In this document: piece after piece, positions 16,927-27,697 of the stretch
Position numbering within the stretch: position 1 is the stretch's first letter
How the letters are laid out: every line of letters starts with the position of its first letter
Origin: Bryobacterales bacterium
GTDB lineage: Bacteria; Acidobacteriota; Terriglobia; Bryobacterales; Bryobacteraceae
Assembly: GCA_016713735.1 (NCBI GenBank)
Contig: JADJOP010000001.1
Location: 496,001 to 560,000 of the forward strand
DNA: 64,000 nucleotides
Direction: 5' to 3'
Program-made: the position numbers and the translations under genes
The notes under the pieces: generated by a model
Databases searched by the model: none
What the model was told of the DNA's origin: nothing
Seen by the model: only the letters and a program-made list of their open reading frames with translations

Positions 16927-19900
16927 TTACTGGCTGATGGCGATGGTGGAACCATTGCCATAGACGAACTGCCCGTTGTTGCGGACCACGATCACGGCCA
17001 GGGGCCGGTCGTTGCCCGTCTGCGACACAGCCGGCACCTCAAAGGCGATCTCGTAGAGGCCCGTGAGGTTCATGGCGTAGGTGGCCGACACCAGCCGCAC
17101 TCCCTGATCGTTCAGGCCCACCACGACTTCGGCGAGGACACGCTGGCCGGAGCCGGTTTGTCCGGCCGCGATCGCCGGGGTTGTCTGACCGATGCCGGTC
17201 ACGAACACGCGGATCACCTCACCCGTGCGGGCGGGGTTTTCCGGCGTCACGTAGGTGCCGTTGGGACGGATGGCCACCGCATAGCGGCGGTTGTTCTGGT
17301 CAATGGTTTCAAACAGGCCCGGTTGGTAATCCACCACCGGAACACCGTTTACCGTTGAGGAGCCGCCGCCGGAGCGGACGACCACGGCGACCGGCGATCC
17401 AGGCACAAGATCGTACGGAGCCTGGACGGTCACCGACTGGATGCCGTCGATGTTGGCCACGCGGTAGATGGGCGCCAGCGTGTTGCCGAACTGGACCTCG
17501 ACGCCGTTCAAGCGCGTCGGCCACGGTCCGATGAGCGTATTGGCCGTCACGGCGCCGACAAGCCCTTGGGCGATGCCGTCGCCGGAGATGGTCACCAGGC
17601 CGCCCGGCGTCAATGCGCCGAACTCCCCGCTGGCCGTGTTGCGGAAGCTGTTCAGGCCGATCACCGGCCCGGGCAGGTTTACGGTAAGGGTAAACGTCAC
17701 CGGAGCCAGGTTGCCGATGGCGGCGCGCACCGTAATAGTGCCCGCGGTTGATCCGGCCCGCACCGTCATCTGGGCGCGGCCCGAAGCGCCGGTCAGCGTC
17801 GGCGTGGTGCCGGTGAGCGTGCCCGCTCCGCTCACGATGGACCATTCGATGCTCGCGTTCTGCACCGGCAGACTGGAGGCATCGAGCACTTCCACCACCA
17901 GGGCCGTGGGGAAGTTGGCATTGGTAAACGCGCTCTGGTTGTCCCCGCTGCCCGTTGTCGGCTTGCGCAGCGTGGTGGCCGTCTGCACGATGGTCATGTT
18001 GAAGTTGGCCGCCGGCTGCGTGCCCACCAGCAGTTGGGCCCGGATCTGCACCGGTCCGGGCGTGTTGCCCGCCTTGACGTTCACCGCGACAATGCCGCTG
18101 GCATTCGAGGTAGTGTCCTGGAAGGTATTGCCGGAGGTGACAAAGTTGGCCGCGCCCGACAGAATCTGCCAGCGCACGGTGTAGCCCTGCAAGCCGTTTC
18201 CGGCGGCGTCGGTGACACGCGCCTGGAATGCCGCTGTCGCCGTCTCGCCCGGTTTCACTGACTGGCCGTTGCCTTGCACGATGGCGAGATTCGTCGGGTC
18301 GCCCGGGCTCACGATGAGGCTGATCGAGCGCTCGCGGTTGGCGCCCATGATGAGCTTGAACGCGCCCTGGCCTGCTCTGCCGATCAACTGAGCGTCGCAG
18401 ACAGCGACGCCATCATTGCCGCTCAAGGGCACGGGCTTGGGGATGCACTTGATGCCTGGACCGGAAGCGAGGTCCTGCAGGTTTTCGATTTGGATGCCCG
18501 CGTTGGGAATCGGTCCCGAACCGGGGAACGGATAGGTGAAACGGACTTTCACCGCGCCGTTGATCGTCTCGCCGACCTTGCCGCGAATGGTGTAATCCGA
18601 AGGTTCCGGATCGAAGAAGTCCGCCCCGTTCAAGCGGATCTGCGCGTCGATCGGTCCAGGAGGAGATCCGGAAATGATCAGCGCGATGTTGGTCATGTAC
18701 ATGTTGACGCTGCCTGCCACCGTGCTGACGTTGACCACGGTTTGCGTGGCCACTTGCCCGAAGTCGCTGGTGACGGGCGTGGTTTGGAAGAGGTTCTGCG
18801 TGATTCCCGCGGCGTCCGTGGTGGTCGTGCGCGTTGTGGTGCCGTCGCTGGCAAGGGTGCCTTCCAGCAGGAAGCCTACGCCTTGTGTGATCGTCCAGGT
18901 TACCGTTACGTTCGATTGCGGATTGCCCGCGGCGTCCACCACCCGCACCTTCATCGGATAGGGTGAGGGATTGCCCGAGGCGATAATCTGGCCGTCGCCG
19001 CTGAGCACTTCGATCGAGGAGCCGACCGGGCCGCCGCCGCCACCGCCGCCACCGCCGCCGCCACCACCCGTGCCGCCGCCCACAGAAAACGAAAAGCCGG
19101 TGGTGAAGCTGCTGCCCGAGGGCGTGGCTGTGATGCTGAATGACCCCGGCACGTTCGGCGTCCTGACGCGCACGAAAGCGAACCCTTCGGCATTGGTCGT
19201 CGCCGTGTTGCCGCCTTCAAAGGTGACTGTGGAGAGATTGGTTCCAAACGTCACAGGCAGCCCGAAGATGGGCTCGCCGGTGGCCGTCAGCACTTTCACG
19301 CCGAACGGAAGCGAGACGCTGAGCAGGCCCAGGTTGGTGGGATTCGGGTTGACCGTAAGAACTTGGCCTACCGTGGCTGTATTGGCCGTTTGCACCGGGT
19401 CGACGTACTGCACGAAGCCGGGAATATAGGGCAGGTTGGCTTCTGAACTCTTGTTCTTGCTGGCAACATCGATTTCGTACAGCACGCTCGGCACGAGGCT
19501 GTTGGGCAGCGTGCTCAGCGGCGAGGCGATCCACATTTTCTTGGCCAGCGGGTATTCGCGCGAGTAGGTGAGGCTTTCGGCAATCTGCGGTGTACCGAGC
19601 GAGCCGAACACCGGTTCGCTCACCATCGGCGGCGAGAGGTTCACGCCGGGGGCCGGAAGGTCGGGAATCTGAATCTGGTAGATTTTGCGGGCCGGGTTCG
19701 AACTGCCCGACGAGATGGCGTAGGCCAGTGAATTTCCGAGAAGGTAGATCTTGTCGAAGGTGACCCCGGCAACGATCGGTTCGGAGTTGTTCAGCGTGAC
19801 CGAGCCGCCGCCGCTGTCGGCGATATTGAAGAGATACAGGACGACACCGGTGGCCGTGTTTTCGTTGGGAGCCAGGGCCCGCGTGCCATCGGGGGTGAAG

Positions 19901-20633
19901 TACAGTTTCCCGACTTTTCCGCTTACCGTGAACTGGCGGCGGCGCGCGGTGGCCAGGTCAACGGGGTCCGCCGTGGGATTCATCTCGTAGACCACCGAGT
20001 TGTTGTTGGTCGGTGCGCTGACGTAGAGCATGCCGTTCGGGCCAAAGGTGATCGAGCCGCTGCTGATGCCCACGAACGCCCGGCGGTGCCGATGATGGTG
20101 TTGGTCGCGAGGTCGACCGCCGTCACTTTCTGGCCCAGCCCATCCATGATGAAGGCGCGCTTGCTGTCCGGACTGATGACCACATCGGTGGGCGCAAGGC
20201 CAATGTCGAGGTTTCCGATTTGCAGTTGCTGGATCGTGGCGGCGTCGAAGATGCGCAGGGTATTGCCTGTGATGATCAGGAAACGCTGCCCGTTCGGGCT
20301 CATCGCCGCGGCCGTGCTGCTCGTGCCGAGGTTGACGGTTTGTACCGGCTGGAAGGTGTTGTTGAGGACGCGCAGGATTGAGGTTCCCGACTTGGAGACC
20401 ACCCAATACGTCACATCGGTCGGCGCAAGCGTGGGCCGTGTGTAGATCGCATAGGTGTCTGTGGAGGCCGGGAAAGTGGGGCCGGCCGCCAGGGGAGTTA
20501 CTCCGTAGGCGGTGCCGATCGGGTTGGGATCACTGGATGCGGCGGGCGTCTGGATCACCGTGCCGGCCATGAGCGCTCCCGCACACAATGTGGCGAGGGT
20601 GAACAGGGCTAACGTGGAACGAGGAAAGAGCAA
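16927..20633 (-). CDS. Large secreted beta-propeller/Ig-like protein with TIGR03437 C-terminus (one frameshift)
   Basis: Reads as one gene of about 1235 aa only if one base is added at the CCC run 20079-20081 (minus-strand GCCGGGCG to GCCGGGGCG). That joins ATNTIIGTAG to AFVGISSGSITFG. TTG start at 20633, supported by AAGGAGG five bases upstream and a signal peptide (LALFTLATLCAGALMAG). The N-terminal third has YVTN-like beta-propeller blades (SPNGQRFLII, SPDSKRAFIMD). Several bacterial Ig-like repeats follow (SGDGQIIASGNPSPYPMKVRVVDAAG type), with a 13-Gly tract at about 19025-19075, and then a TIGR03437 domain as found in Solibacter secreted proteins. Probably a surface or extracellular protein. 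An error is more likely than a true pseudogene, because both halves are otherwise undamaged. Confidence 0.8.
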
Positions 20634-20737
20634 GAAAACCTCCTTGTGTCGAGGGACACGACTGGTGGGACGCGGGGTAGCAGCCTCTCTAGATTACCAC
20701 AAAGGCAGGTACTAGGAACCGTACTGAAATGCAAAAA

Positions 20738-20761
20738 GGGGGAGAGCCGAAGCTCTCCCCC
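20738..20761 (-). terminator. Intrinsic terminator
   Basis: On the minus strand GGGGGAGAGC, a TTCG loop and GCTCTCCCCC form a perfect 10-bp hairpin, followed by TTTTT (20733-20737). It sits 34 nt past the stop of the secreted-protein gene ending at 20795. TTCG is an extra-stable tetraloop. Confidence 0.9.
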
Positions 20762-20794
20762 TCATTGAGTCATCAGCCGAAGCTGATGTCTTGG

Positions 20795-22946
20795 TTAGTG
20801 ACCAAGGACTTCCGACTTCGAGCCAGTGCGGCTGCCGATGGCCGAGTCGAGCACCAGGGCAACATAACCCTGGGCCAAGCGCTGCGCACCGAGGTCGCTG
20901 ATGAAGGCGTAACCGTGGGCGTACTGGAAGGCGCACTGGGCGATAACATAACCCTGGAAGCCAGCCGTAGCCGTCACGGCGCCGCCGCTCGAAAGCGACC
21001 AAGCGAAGTGCTCACCACCCGTGATGGAGGGCGAGGGATACGCCAAGCAAACCTTGTTGCTGCCGATGTAACCGTAGAAGTTCACCGTGCAGGAACCGGT
21101 CTGGAGGGACGTACCAAACGGATCCTTGGAGGTGTTCGCGATCGCCAGACCCGTGTCAAACGGACCCTGGTTGGTAACGAACGGGAAGAGCAGGTTCGTC
21201 ACGCAAGCATTGATCGTGAACATGTTCTTGTTGTTGTTGGCCGGATCCTCGACGAAGCGCGGAATCGGAGCCGAGCTGGACGCCGTGGCCGTGGTGGACA
21301 GCGGAGCCAGGTGGCCGGAGGCAGAAGCCGTGCCGAGGGTCGGCAGGTTGCTGCTGGTGTTGGCCTGGTAGGCAACGATGAACGGAATGCGCAGGCTTTC
21401 AAAGGCCGTCGTATCCGTCTGGAGGATTTCCCAAGCCTGGGTGGCGGCATTGCCGACCGGAACGATCTCGACGATGCCGTTGCCAGGCAGCCGCGGAAAC
21501 CCAGGTCGAGGAGGTCAGGTTGATGTTCGCGCAGGTGGCGTCGCAAGTCTGCACGACGTTGCTCTTGGCGAAGGGAGCCGAGCCATTGGCGTCGGTGACA
21601 ACCGCGCGAGCCCAGCCCGTGATCTCCGTACCAGTGCCGATGGCGGCGGTGGCGCGGAGGTTAGCCGTGGCGATCGCGAAGAAGCGGGCGCCCTGCGGGA
21701 GGTTGGCGAAGCGGGCAATCACGCGAGTGCCGTGCGTGGCAATGCCAGCGCCGCTGAACTCGTTGGTGAGGGTGCCGCGCTGAGCCGCGGAGGAGGCGCG
21801 AAGGGGCCAACGGTTGGAGTTGGCGGTGACCTTGTAGTGGCCGGTCTCCGTCTGGTAGGGAAGACCGAGCTGATCGTTGGTGATCACCTGCGGGCTGTCG
21901 TCACCAGTCGGCACAGCCGTCGAACGGCGGCGGAACACGGTCGGGAACCGCTCGTCGTAACGGAGGTTGAACTGGGAGTTCTGAATGCCGCCGGAAGCGG
22001 TGGTCAGATCCTGGTCGCTCGGCGAGGTCGCGAAACGGGAACCGCTGGAGTTCACGTAGTTCTGCGATTCGCACTGCAGGAAGGTGTCAACGCCGCCGTC
22101 GATGGAGAAGTCCATCGGGGTCTGGGCGATGGCGACCGTCGGGCTCGGATTCGTGATCGGCATGGCGATCGGGTTGGTAACACCCGAAGCGTTGGTCGAC
22201 ACGATGAGGAGCACCGAGCTCTGATTGCCGCGCGGGTTGTTCAGCTGCGAAGCGTTCACGCGAACGTTCGTGATGCGGAACACGCGGGTGGTGTTGGTGC
22301 CTGGGGGATCGATCGGGATACCTTGCCAGATCAGGGAGTTGTTACCGGAGTAACGACCCTGGTAGGCGTTGCCGCGGTAGGTCGGCGACGAACCGTTGAG
22401 GGCAACGCGGGGGTAGGCAAGCGCGTCCACGGCCGGAGCCATGGTGGCGGGATCGTAGGCGCCGATGCCGGTGCCATAGAAGCCGCCGCCGGGGCCGACG
22501 ATACCGAAGCCGGTGCCGACATGGTTGCCGCACACGCCAACGGTGGCCAGCTGGCCGCTGCCAACGCCCACACCTTCCGGATACGCGTCGGAACCGCAGA
22601 GGGTCTGCTGGACGGGCTGCGGCTCATCGATGAAGAGCAGCGCTTCCGACCAGTTGCCACCCGTGGTGCCGGTGATGCGGCTGGTGATATTGATTACCGG
22701 CGAGGTGAACACCTGGATGTTGACCTGGGGCAGAACCTCGTCCATGGGACGGGGACGGCCGCCGGAGCAGATAATGAGCACGTCGCCAACCATTTCCGTG
22801 ACGCCATTGTCGCGGATCGAGGGCGTGCCGGCGGCCTGCGCGGTGCAGGACAGCGGCGGCTCAAAAGCAACGACCTGAGCCATCGCCATGCTGGCAAACA
22901 ACGCCAGCGCGACAACGGTCAGAAACAACTTGCGAAAATCAAGCAT
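20795..22946 (-). CDS. Secreted repeat-less surface protein of unknown function (one frameshift)
   Basis: About 716 aa after one correction. ATG at 22946 follows GGAGAAGG and a signal peptide (LFLTVVALALFASMAMAQ). The first part reads to NINLTSSTW. Removing one base of CCC at 21500-21502 gives STWFPRLPGNGIVEIV and continues in frame through TQAWEILQTDTTAFESLRIP and FVEDPANNNKNMFTINACV to the stop. The corrected length is a multiple of three. The composition is Thr/Asn/Ser-rich, typical of extracellular beta proteins, and Cys pairs occur near both ends. Homologous to no family I can name; likely Acidobacteria-specific. It ends at a strong terminator. Confidence 0.7.
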
Positions 22947-23387
22947 TTCCTTCTCCTATTGTGCAAACTGAGAAAATCGAATTGATGGGAGTCTTCTTCA
23001 ACCTGAGCCTCAAAATCCCGCTCGAACAGAAGGTCGCAAGACCCGGACTTCGGTTTGTACGGAGGCGCTCGGCCCGGTGAGGCCGGCATCCCTATTTCCG
23101 TTCCGTTGTCCTTGATACATCAGCACCTGCAAGCTCTGTTATTTTTCTTGTTCTTGTTCTTTATCTTCTGTTTGTGCTCTCGGGATTCATTCGTGGATGA
23201 ATGCCTCGTGATGGATCTCACTTGGACGCAGTCAAAATATTCATATCACTGTCCAGGGCGGCAAGTCAAGCATCCTCGCCCAGTTACGGGCGGGACCTGC
23301 CACCGCGGCTGCCATTCGCAACCAACGTCCGATTTAACCATGCGCGGCGGGTTTGGTCAAGTTTTTTCAGTGGTTTGCGCATTTCGG
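22947..23387. other. Intergenic, AT-richer region between two secreted-protein genes
   Basis: 441 nt without a supported gene. It is the upstream region of the gene starting at 22946 and the downstream region of the gene ending at 23388. It is clearly richer in A/T than its surroundings (T-rich patch at 23135-23175). I see no convincing hairpin terminator. Open frames within it lack initiation signals and family features. Confidence 0.6.
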
Positions 23388-26300
23388 TCACTGAATGGCG
23401 ACGGTCACGGGCGCGGCGCTGGATTCCGCTACACGCAAAAGAAGTTCCTGAGCCAACCCCGGAGGAGCTTCAGCGGGAATCATTAAATTAAGTTGATAGA
23501 GGCCAGGGAAGCCCGGCGCCAAGCCGGCAAACTGCACCACCAGCGGCCTTCCTTCGAGCGTCCCCTCGACGGCTGCCAGAGCGTAGTCGAGGTTGCCGCG
23601 GCGCTGCACGGCGCCTAAACCGGTGGCGTAGAGCACCAGCACCTGGCCGCGCGTGGCCGGCGAATCGGCCGCATTGAGGGTTCCGTTCTGGTTCACCGCG
23701 GCGGGACGTCCGCCGGTGAGCGTAAAAATAGCGGGGGAGACGGAGGCAATTTCGATTGTCTGCGTGGTGGAGCCGTAGGGCGAGCGGATGGTGAGCGGGT
23801 GGCTGCCCGGCGGCAGATCGTTGGGGAGGACGAAATTGAGCTGGAAGGGCAGCGCGGCGAGCACCTGAGCCGGCTGGCCGGCGATTTCGACCGTTGTTTC
23901 GCCGGCCGGACTGGCCAGTCCGGAACCAAAGGCCGAGGCCAGGGCGCCGGGGGAGAGGTCGGGCTTGAAGCTGGCGGCGTTGACGACAGAGGAGGAGGCA
24001 AACAGGACGGTGAGCGGCCCGGCTTCCCAACCGGTGACGGGGCGAGAGAGGCGGTAGGAGGCCGCGCCGTTGACGCCGATGCCCTGGCGGCCCGTGGGCG
24101 AGCCGAGATCGGTGAGGATGAGGGCGCGGTCGGCGGGCGAGGTGGCGTCGAGCTGGTAGGCGCTCTCCAGGCCGTCGCAGGCGCGCAGGGAGAGCGTGGC
24201 GGGGTTTGCAGGGGGAGGTCGGCGCCATTGAACGAGGAGGCGGCCCAGGAGAGGGTTTGGCCGCAGCGGCCGTTGAGGCCGGTGACGTCGAAGGCCAGGT
24301 TGAGGGCTGAGAGCAGGAAGCCCGGCGTGGAGGCCGACTGCGGGTCGAGGCTGGCGGCGGCGGCGATGGTGGCTTTGGCGGCGCCGGAGGGGAGGGTGAA
24401 ACCTGTGATGTAGTCCTCGACGGCGGGACGGGCCAAGCGCGGATTGGGGTCGCGCACGAGGATGCCGCCGGAGGGGTTGACACCCATGGCGGCGACGAAG
24501 TGAACGCCGGCGGGGGCGCCGTTGACGCTGAGGTGAAGGGCGACCAGGGCGGGGCGGCCGAGGGCGATGGTATCGCGGATGGCCTCGGTGGTGGGCTCAA
24601 TGGGGGTGATCTGAACGGGCGAGCCGGTGAAGGCGCTCAAGCGCCATAGGTTGACGGTGGGCTCGGCGCCGTCGTGGAGCAGGAAGCCGTCGCAGATGCG
24701 CGTGCCGGAGGCGTCGAACTGGCACAGATCCTTGAGGAAGGTGTTCAACAAGGAGGGATCGGCGGGGCCGTTGGGCGAGGGGAGCTGGCCGGTGTTCTGG
24801 AGATGGCGAACGAGGTTGGTGGTGCTCACCAGGAGCGAGCCCTGGCTGGCGATGGTGGCGGGTCCGGGGCCGAGCAGCGAGCCGTTGCCGGCCTGGGTGT
24901 AGTTGGGGAAGTTGGAAAAGGTGGTGGAGGCGGCGCGGGCGCTGAAGGTGATCACCTGGCCTCCGGCTTCGGCGGTGGCCAGGGCGACGGTTTCCGAGAA
25001 CGGCATGCGGAGGAAGGCCTGGGCTTCGCCTTGGGAGTTGGTGACGGTGTCGGCGAGTTCGATGCGGGCGCCGGGCGAGGCGACGAATCGCACCTCGGCG
25101 TTGCGGACGGGGATGCCGAATTCGTCGCGGAGGCGGACCTGGAAGGCCTGCGGGAGGCGGCCTCCGGGGACGCCGGTCTGGAAGTCGCCGCGGAGCTTGG
25201 TGAGCGTGTTGAGGGTCTCGGCGGTGGCCTGGACGACGAAGGAGCCGACGGCGATGGCGGCGCCGTTGACCTCGACGGCGCGCAGGGTGATGAGCGTGCT
25301 GGCGGTGTTGGCGGGGATGATCATCTCCCAGGCGTAGGCGCCGGAGAGGGTTTGAATGAGGAAGTCAGGCCGGCCGCTGACTGAGATGCGGAGGGTGGCT
25401 CCGGCGGGGAAGCCTCCGGCGGCGAGGCGGACGCGGCTGCCGGCGGCGACGTTGCCGGGGGTGGCGCTGATTTGCGGGGTGCGCGGGCGCTCGGTGAGTT
25501 GGGGCGCGCCGGCGGCGTCGAGCAGGAGGGTGCCGCCTTCAAACTCCTGGCGGCGGATGCCGGCCGAGGTGACTTCTTCGGAAGCGGGCAGGCCGAGTTT
25601 GCCGGTGGGTCCGCCCTGGCCCTGGTAGGCGGCGAGCATGGTGGTGCGGACGAGGTAGACCTGGTTGGCGCGGTCGCCGGAGGTGGCGTAGTAGAAGGTT
25701 CCGTTGCCGAAGGGTTGCGCGATGGAGGAGGTGGCGGTGAAGCTGAGGGCGGTTTGGGTGGGGCCGGTGGGCGAGCCGGCGGGTCCGGTTTCGAAGTTGA
25801 GGACGGCCCAGCGGGCGAGGATGGGGTTGACGATGAGTTGGACGGGGGAGCCGGCGAGGGCGCCGCTCTGGAAGGTTTGGCGGAGGCCGTTGACGGCGTC
25901 GGCGGTGGGATAGCCGAGGGCGCCGGTGGGGCCGCCGAGTTCGAGGTAGCGGGTGAGGATGGCTCCGGTGAGGACGAAGGCGGAGCCGAGGTTGTCGGGC
26001 TTGGCGAGCAGGTAGCGGATGGCGCCGTCGGTGGAGGTGAACTCCTGGATGTAGCCGAGGCCGGAGCGGCGGACGGTGGTGGCGGTGGGGAGCTTGACCT
26101 GGATGCGGGTGCGGGCAATGGCGTCGATGAAGCTCTGGGCGATGGCGGCCGAGGGCGAGCCTTCACCGGCCTGGCAGCAGGGGGCGGAGACGAAGACGGG
26201 GAGGGCCTTGCTGACCTTGCCTTCGCTGACGGCGGTGATGACGGCGCTGCCGCCGCCGACGGCGCGGAGGGTGGCGCGGGCGCCGCTGGGGTCGATGGCG

Positions 26301-27292
26301 ACGACGCGGCTGTTGGAGGTGTTCCAGGAGACGATGCGGCCGGGGAGCAGTTCGCCCTTGGCCGAGAAGGTGGTGGCGGAGATTTCGACGCGGTCGCCGA
26401 GCTTCAAGTTGAGCGTGTCGGAGGCCGAGGAGAGCAGGACGGTGCTGACGGGGAAGAGGATGGTGGGTTCCTGGCCGGTGACGTACTCGATGGTGCCGCC
26501 TTCGAAGGTTTGGCGGCGGCGGCCGTCGGGCAGGGGGAGTTCGTCGGAGGTGGGCAGGCCGAGGAGGGCGGTGGCGCCGCCGTTGGCGCCGACGTAGTAG
26601 CTGTAGATGGGCTCGTAGACGGCGAGGGTGCGGCCGGTATTGGCGCCGGAGAGGATGGTGAAGATCTCGCCCCGGGAGAAGCGCTGGCGTTCGGCGGTGG
26701 CGGCGGTGCCGGCGCCGGAGGTGACGGTTTGGATGGCGCTGATGGCGGGGCCCATGGTGTTCATGCCGCCGACGCCGATCCACTTGGTGTAGGAGGCGCC
26801 GTCGATGAAGTAGTTAGCGCCGGCGCCCTGGGCGGTGAGGACAAACAGGACGTGGCTCTTGTCGAAGAACTGGTAGAGGCAGGCGGTGATGGCGGCGGGG
26901 CACTGCTGGGTGTCGCCCTGGGGGTAGCCGGCGGTGGCGACGGTGAGGGTGGTCCAGTAGTCGTAGAGCGGGCCGCGGACCTGCCAGACTTCGCCGGCGA
27001 GGCCGATGCCGGAGGCGGCGGGGTCGGGCAGGACGAGGGCGTGGACGCGGCTGTTGCCGAGGTCGGTGTCGCCGAACTCTTGCGTGTAGCCGGTGGGGCC
27101 GAGACGCTTGACGTTGCCGAGGGGGGGGAGTTTGGCGATGTTGGTGAAGGTGCCGCGGGTGAAGGCGGTTTGGAAGGCGATGGTGATGGCGTTGTTGGGG
27201 GCGCCTTTGCCGATGTCGTCGAGGGCCTGGCTCCAGAGGAGGGCCGAGGAGGCGAGGAGGGAGCCAACGGCCAAGAGGCGGGCGGGTTTCAT
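23388..27292 (-). CDS. Very large secreted LGFP-repeat / C39-like / TIGR03437 protein (one frameshift)
   Basis: About 1301 aa if one C is added to the minus-strand C5 run at 24211-24215. That joins SSFNGADLPP to ANPATLSLRACDG. Signal peptide at the N-terminus (LLAVGSLLASSALLWSQ). The first half has LGFP-like repeats (GATALLGLPTSDELPLPDG, GGPTGALGYPTADAVNG, GGPTGKLGLPASEEV), units that bind cell-wall polymers in other bacteria. Residues near 800-950 resemble a C39-like peptidase domain (FPNYTQAGNGSLLGPG, HFVAAMGVNPSGGILVRDPN), but the position where Cys is expected reads QGSLLVS with Ser at residue 819. The C-terminus is TIGR03437 (AGLAPGFPGLYQLNLMIPAE). Probably an envelope-associated structural or binding protein. 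Confidence 0.75.
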
Positions 27293-27697
27293 GCGAGCGA
27301 AGACACTATCTTATGCCGAAACACCGTTGGGGCAGGAAAGTTTCGGAGGGTCTGGCGATCGGGCAGGGGTAGAGAGAATTGGCTTTGCGGGCCGGTTGGA
27401 CGGCGGCGGGCGTTTGTTTGCAACGGAAGTTTGGGTTCGTTTTGTCAAAAAAAGGGGGGGGTAGGAGCGCCGGGGTATGGTCGCGCTGGGGCATGGTCGC
27501 GCTGGGGCATGGTCGCGCCGGGGGGTAGGCGTGCCGGGGCAGGTGGGGGCGTGGAATTGGGAGCGCAAGGGGCAGGCGCTCAAAGGGGCGGGGCAAGCCT
27601 TTGAGCGCGCTGAGTTACTTGAAAAGCCGAGTGGCGTGACCGGCTGGATGGAGCGGGGAGAAATAGGGAATAGCGGTGACTCTCCCCCATTTAGTAT
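27293..27697. other. Intergenic region with GC-rich tandem repeat
   Basis: 405 nt between the secretin stop (27698) and the start of the secreted protein (27292), both on the minus strand. It contains the 16-bp tandem repeat at 27456-27535, a run of A7 then G8 at 27446-27460, and nothing I can support as a gene. Confidence 0.6.
27456..27535. repeat. 16-bp tandem repeat, about five units
   Basis: Core units at 27472-27487, 27488-27503 and 27504-27519 read GGGGYATGGTCGCGCY (two adjacent copies differ at one base). A degenerate unit sits on each side (27456-27471 and 27520-27535). Too short and too irregular in flanks to be a CRISPR. Confidence 0.8.

Noticed and set aside
19025..19075. Poly-Gly coding tract considered as a mobile repeat
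   Set aside because: It is an in-frame glycine linker between domains, not an independent element.
23055..23486. 143-codon frame in the intergenic gap
   Set aside because: No domains, low-complexity Phe/Leu start and no start signal; its 3' end overlaps the C-terminus of the secreted protein on the other strand.
27456..27535. Possible CRISPR array from a repeated 16-bp unit
   Set aside because: Units are head-to-tail with no spacers and there are no cas genes.
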